Shown: positions 61,999 through 64,000 of the stretch, one piece after another
How positions within the stretch are numbered: position 1 is the first letter of the stretch
Layout of the letters: the number at the start of each line of letters is the position of its first letter
Source of the DNA: Vibrio echinoideorum
GTDB lineage: Bacteria > Pseudomonadota > Gammaproteobacteria > Enterobacterales > Vibrionaceae
Reading direction: 5' to 3'
NCBI RefSeq assembly: GCF_024347455.1
Contig: NZ_AP025484.1
Span: 1,426,001 to 1,490,000 of the forward strand
Length of the DNA stretch: 64,000 nucleotides
Translations under genes and position numbers: made by a program
Notes under the pieces: model-generated
The model's input: the letters and a program-made list of their open reading frames with translations, nothing else
Told to the model about the DNA's origin: nothing
Databases searched by the model: none

Positions 61999-62056
61999 GC
62001 CCTATCTCACTGTTCTATCGCTAGGTGATTAAGTAGCGGAGAACAGCAGATAGGGC
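61999..62056 (-). other. Long hairpin between dctP and dctQ
   Basis: GCCCTATCT (61999-62007) pairs with AGATAGGGC (62048-62056), with further inner pairing of CTGTTCT/GAACAG and CGCTA/TAGCG, giving about 20 bp in an interrupted stem. It lies in the 164-base gap after the abundant binding-protein gene. It may let dctP mRNA outlast or outnumber dctQM. There is no long T run, so read-through is likely. Confidence 0.7.
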
Positions 62057-62067
62057 GTATCTAATCG

Positions 62068-63069
62068 TTACTTTCTACCTAGTAACTCAAGAACGTCGTC
62101 TAGCTTGTCTTTGCCACCAATACTTGAATAGAACTTAGGCCAAACTGATTTCGTTACCTTGCTAATCCACTCTTGCTCATTGTCTGCTGGGTCTGTGAAT
62201 ACCATGCCTTTCGCTTGTAGCTCTTCACGGATCTTGTTTTCAGTATTCTCTAGATAAGCAAAGCTGTGTTCTGTTGCTTCCTGACCCGCTTCAAGAATGA
62301 TCTTTTGCATCTCAGGTGTCTGTTGTTGGAAGACCGTTTCACTCACGATTAGCGGCTCAAGTGAGAAGATGTAACGGAGGTTTGTTACGTACTTCTGTAC
62401 TTCATTGAACTTCATCGCATGAACAGTGATGTATGGGTTGTCTTGACCATCAACCACACCTTGTTGTAGCCCAGTAAAGGTTTCTGACCATGCCATTGGT
62501 GTTGGGTTTACGCCCCATGCTTGGTAAGACGCGATCATGATTTCGTTACGAGGGACACGAATCACTAACCCTTTTAGATCGGCTGGCGAAGCTACGGCTT
62601 TTTTCGAGTTAGTCAAAACCCTAAAACCAGAATAAGCCCAACCTACGATGCGAACGCCTGCGTCACGGATAGTATTGTCGACAAGGTCTTGACCGACTTG
62701 GCCTTGAGTTAATAGCACCGCTTCTTCTGCACTTTGAATAACATAAGGCATGGTCAGTAGACCAACCGTTGGAGAGAAAGGCGTCACGTTGTTGATCGCC
62801 AATACAGAGAAGTCGAGAAGGCCGATTGCCGCGTCGTTTACGGTGTCTTGCTCATTGCCCAATTGACCATTCGGGAACAGGTCGATTTTGACTTTACCGT
62901 CTGTTTTTTGCTCCATCAATTCAGAAAATGAGGTCGCTAATTCCCACTGAGTACCACCAGCAGCATCGCCGATAGCCATTTTAAAATTTGCTGCTGCCGC
63001 GGTATGAGATAGCATCGCTGTTGCTACAATTGTGACGCCAGCAATAATTTTATTTTTAATCAATTTCAT
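62068..63069 (-). CDS. dctP: TRAP transporter substrate-binding protein, DctP type
   Basis: The 333-residue secreted protein has a signal peptide (about residues 1-26, cleavage after AAA) and the DctP family pattern: ATSFSELMEQKTDGKVKIDLFPNGQLGNEQDTVNDAAIG, the conserved Arg of KGLVIRVPRNEIM that contacts a carboxylate, and PTPMAWSETFTGLQQGVVDGQDNP. It binds a carboxylate or amine-type solute in the periplasm and hands it to DctQM. It is first of the TRAP genes. 117 bases separate it from the oxidoreductase gene upstream. Confidence 0.93.
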   Translation of the reverse strand: MKLIKNKIIAGVTIVATAMLSHTAAAANFKMAIGDAAGGTQWELATSFSELMEQKTDGKVKIDLFPNGQLGNEQDTVNDAAIGLLDFSVLAINNVTPFSPTVGLLTMPYVIQSAEEAVLLTQGQVGQDLVDNTIRDAGVRIVGWAYSGFRVLTNSKKAVASPADLKGLVIRVPRNEIMIASYQAWGVNPTPMAWSETFTGLQQGVVDGQDNPYITVHAMKFNEVQKYVTNLRYIFSLEPLIVSETVFQQQTPEMQKIILEAGQEATEHSFAYLENTENKIREELQAKGMVFTDPADNEQEWISKVTKSVWPKFYSSIGGKDKLDDVLELLGRK

Positions 63070-63186
63070 AGTCTTAACCTTTCATATCATACAGACTTCC
63101 TGCCTGTACTTTGCTCACAAGGTGACCTGGTACAACTTTCCTGGTCGTAGTTCTATTTCCCTATTTTGGAAACAATGTTCGAGTAG

Positions 63187-64000
63187 TTAAAGCACTTCAT
63201 CCTTTAACGAATACCACTGATAAAGGAACTGTTGCCCTACTCTTCGAAATGGTGCAAACATCTCAGATTCCACCACTTCCCTTACGTTGGGGAACGGAAG
63301 TTTTGATTCAAATATTGGCAAGTCAAGCTTATGACCTTCACCTGCAATCCACTGAGCAAGGCGCTTGCCTGCTTGAGCGGAGTACATCACACCATTGCCG
63401 CCATACCCTAGTGCGTAGAATATGGATTGCTTTGGATTCGGCTGATAGATTCTTGGCATCATGTCGTGGCTAACATCAACCCAACCCCACCATGAATAAT
63501 CGATTTTGATCTGATCGAGAGAAGGGAATTTTCGGGTTAAATCCGATCTCAACATATCTTCGTATTTCTTTTCAGGTGCGTTCTTGCCACTGATGGCACT
63601 GCGTGTACCTATCTGCACTCGGTTATCGGGTAACAAACGGTAGTAATGACGCAAGATCCTAGTATCAGTAATCACCTGATTGGTTTTGAAGTTGCACGCG
63701 GCGATTTCGTCTTGAGTTAACGGACGCGTCACCATCGAGTTAGAAAGTACAGGTAATAGGCGATTCTTCAGCTCTGAATGCAAACCTTGGCTGGTATACC
63801 CACCGGTACAAACACCGACAGACCGAGCCTTAACCACACCACCTGGTGTTTTCAGGTAATGCACACCGTTGCGAGTTTCCCATCCCATCACAGGGCTTGC
63901 TGGGTGAACTTTTACGCCGAGTGCTCTCGCCTTTCTTAGATAACCAAATGCCAGTTTCCCTGCATGAATGCCAATACCTTCTGGCTCATGCATTGCGCCT
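63187..64000 (-). CDS. FAD-dependent oxidoreductase (DAO/PuuB-like), N-terminus outside window
   Basis: The frame is open through the right edge (GCA and GGC codons precede the internal Met at 63993), so only the C-terminal 271 or so residues are present. It matches the D-amino-acid oxidase superfamily, amine or amino-acid oxidases such as gamma-glutamylputrescine oxidase. GIHAGKLAFGYLRKARALGVKVH is the substrate-domain start, SVGVCTGGYTS a nucleotide contact, and the FAD-binding end is FYALGYGGNGVMYSAQAGKRLAQWI. Adjacent to the TRAP operon on the same strand, it probably oxidises the imported compound. The exact substrate is unknown. Confidence 0.82.
   Translation of the reverse strand, partial: GAMHEPEGIGIHAGKLAFGYLRKARALGVKVHPASPVMGWETRNGVHYLKTPGGVVKARSVGVCTGGYTSQGLHSELKNRLLPVLSNSMVTRPLTQDEIAACNFKTNQVITDTRILRHYYRLLPDNRVQIGTRSAISGKNAPEKKYEDMLRSDLTRKFPSLDQIKIDYSWWGWVDVSHDMMPRIYQPNPKQSIFYALGYGGNGVMYSAQAGKRLAQWIAGEGHKLDLPIFESKLPFPNVREVVESEMFAPFRRVGQQFLYQWYSLKDEVL

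Noticed and set aside
1..64000. Search for CRISPR arrays, insertion sequences, integrases, tRNA or rRNA genes
   Set aside because: No regularly spaced repeats, transposase motifs, attachment-site pairs or RNA-gene signatures were seen by eye; small tRNA-like folds could still be missed.

Overview
The window looks like part of the second chromosome of a marine Vibrio, probably near the Splendidus clade. The evidence is AT-rich intergenic DNA, OmpU-like porins, a hutWXZ/tonB-exbBD/hutBCD heme locus followed by a TetR gene and, further on, pyrC (a gene order I recall from the V. cholerae small chromosome), a CheV, a Cache-domain chemoreceptor, and an M23 endopeptidase beside a GGDEF/EAL gene. 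This taxonomic call rests on remembered gene content, not on a search. I saw no insertion sequence, integrase, CRISPR array, rRNA or tRNA. The region reads as core or semi-core chromosome with good operon structure, and both edges cut genes: a porin on the left and a flavin oxidoreductase on the right.

Layout. 1-6.3 kb: partial porin, DUF3187-like outer-membrane protein, LuxR-type regulator, long RecX-like protein, MscS channel, small unknown protein. 6.4-10.7 kb: an scs-type (suppressor of copper sensitivity) thiol-redox operon with a Cys-containing leader ORF, an unknown membrane protein, ScsB, a TlpA-like ScsD and a DsbA-like ScsC. 11-24.7 kb: zinc deacylase-like protein, OmpU-like porin, EamA transporter, double-domain glutaredoxin, MFS exporter with divergent LysR, GGDEF/EAL protein, ShyA-like M23 endopeptidase, CBM48 protein, GFA protein and DUF1275 protein. 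24.9-34.6 kb: YjiH-type permease, chemoreceptor, cytoplasmic alpha-amylase, LysR/pirin/isochorismatase-like hydrolase set, PpiC and CheV. 34.7-44 kb: cobalamin adenosyltransferase-like protein, then heme uptake and use: hutW-hutX-hutZ leftward, and tonB-exbB-exbD-hutB-hutC-hutD rightward from a shared region with a Fur-box-like sequence. 44-56 kb: YfcZ-like protein, DUF1496-like protein, a protein of eight 20-residue repeats, PlsC-like acyltransferase, AraC-type sensor domain without an obvious HTH, a NadD-like gene divergent from nadE, a MOSC/flavin reductase/ferredoxin fusion, a Pmp3-like peptide, pyrC with a PurR-like box, DUF808 protein and an M14 carboxypeptidase. 56-64 kb: BCCT transporter, an unknown protein, and a TRAP transporter operon (dctP, dctQ, dctM) that ends in a secreted tandem-Cache protein and is preceded by an FAD-dependent amine/amino-acid oxidase-like gene.

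How they work together. The heme genes form one iron-acquisition unit: TonB-ExbB-ExbD energises an outer-membrane receptor encoded elsewhere, HutBCD imports heme, and HutW/X/Z handle it in the cytoplasm. The scs genes form a periplasmic disulfide relay in which ScsB passes electrons to ScsC, with membrane-anchored ScsD probably taking part. The TRAP operon and adjacent oxidase look like uptake and catabolism of a small organic acid or amine, with the tandem-Cache protein as a possible extra ligand-binding component.

Most promising for novelty: the leader ORF and hairpin ahead of the scs operon, the tandem-Cache protein with no output domain in the TRAP operon, the 20-residue-repeat protein, the NadD-like/nadE pair, and a possible small RNA near 10.9 kb. 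None is an obvious new defence or mobile system.
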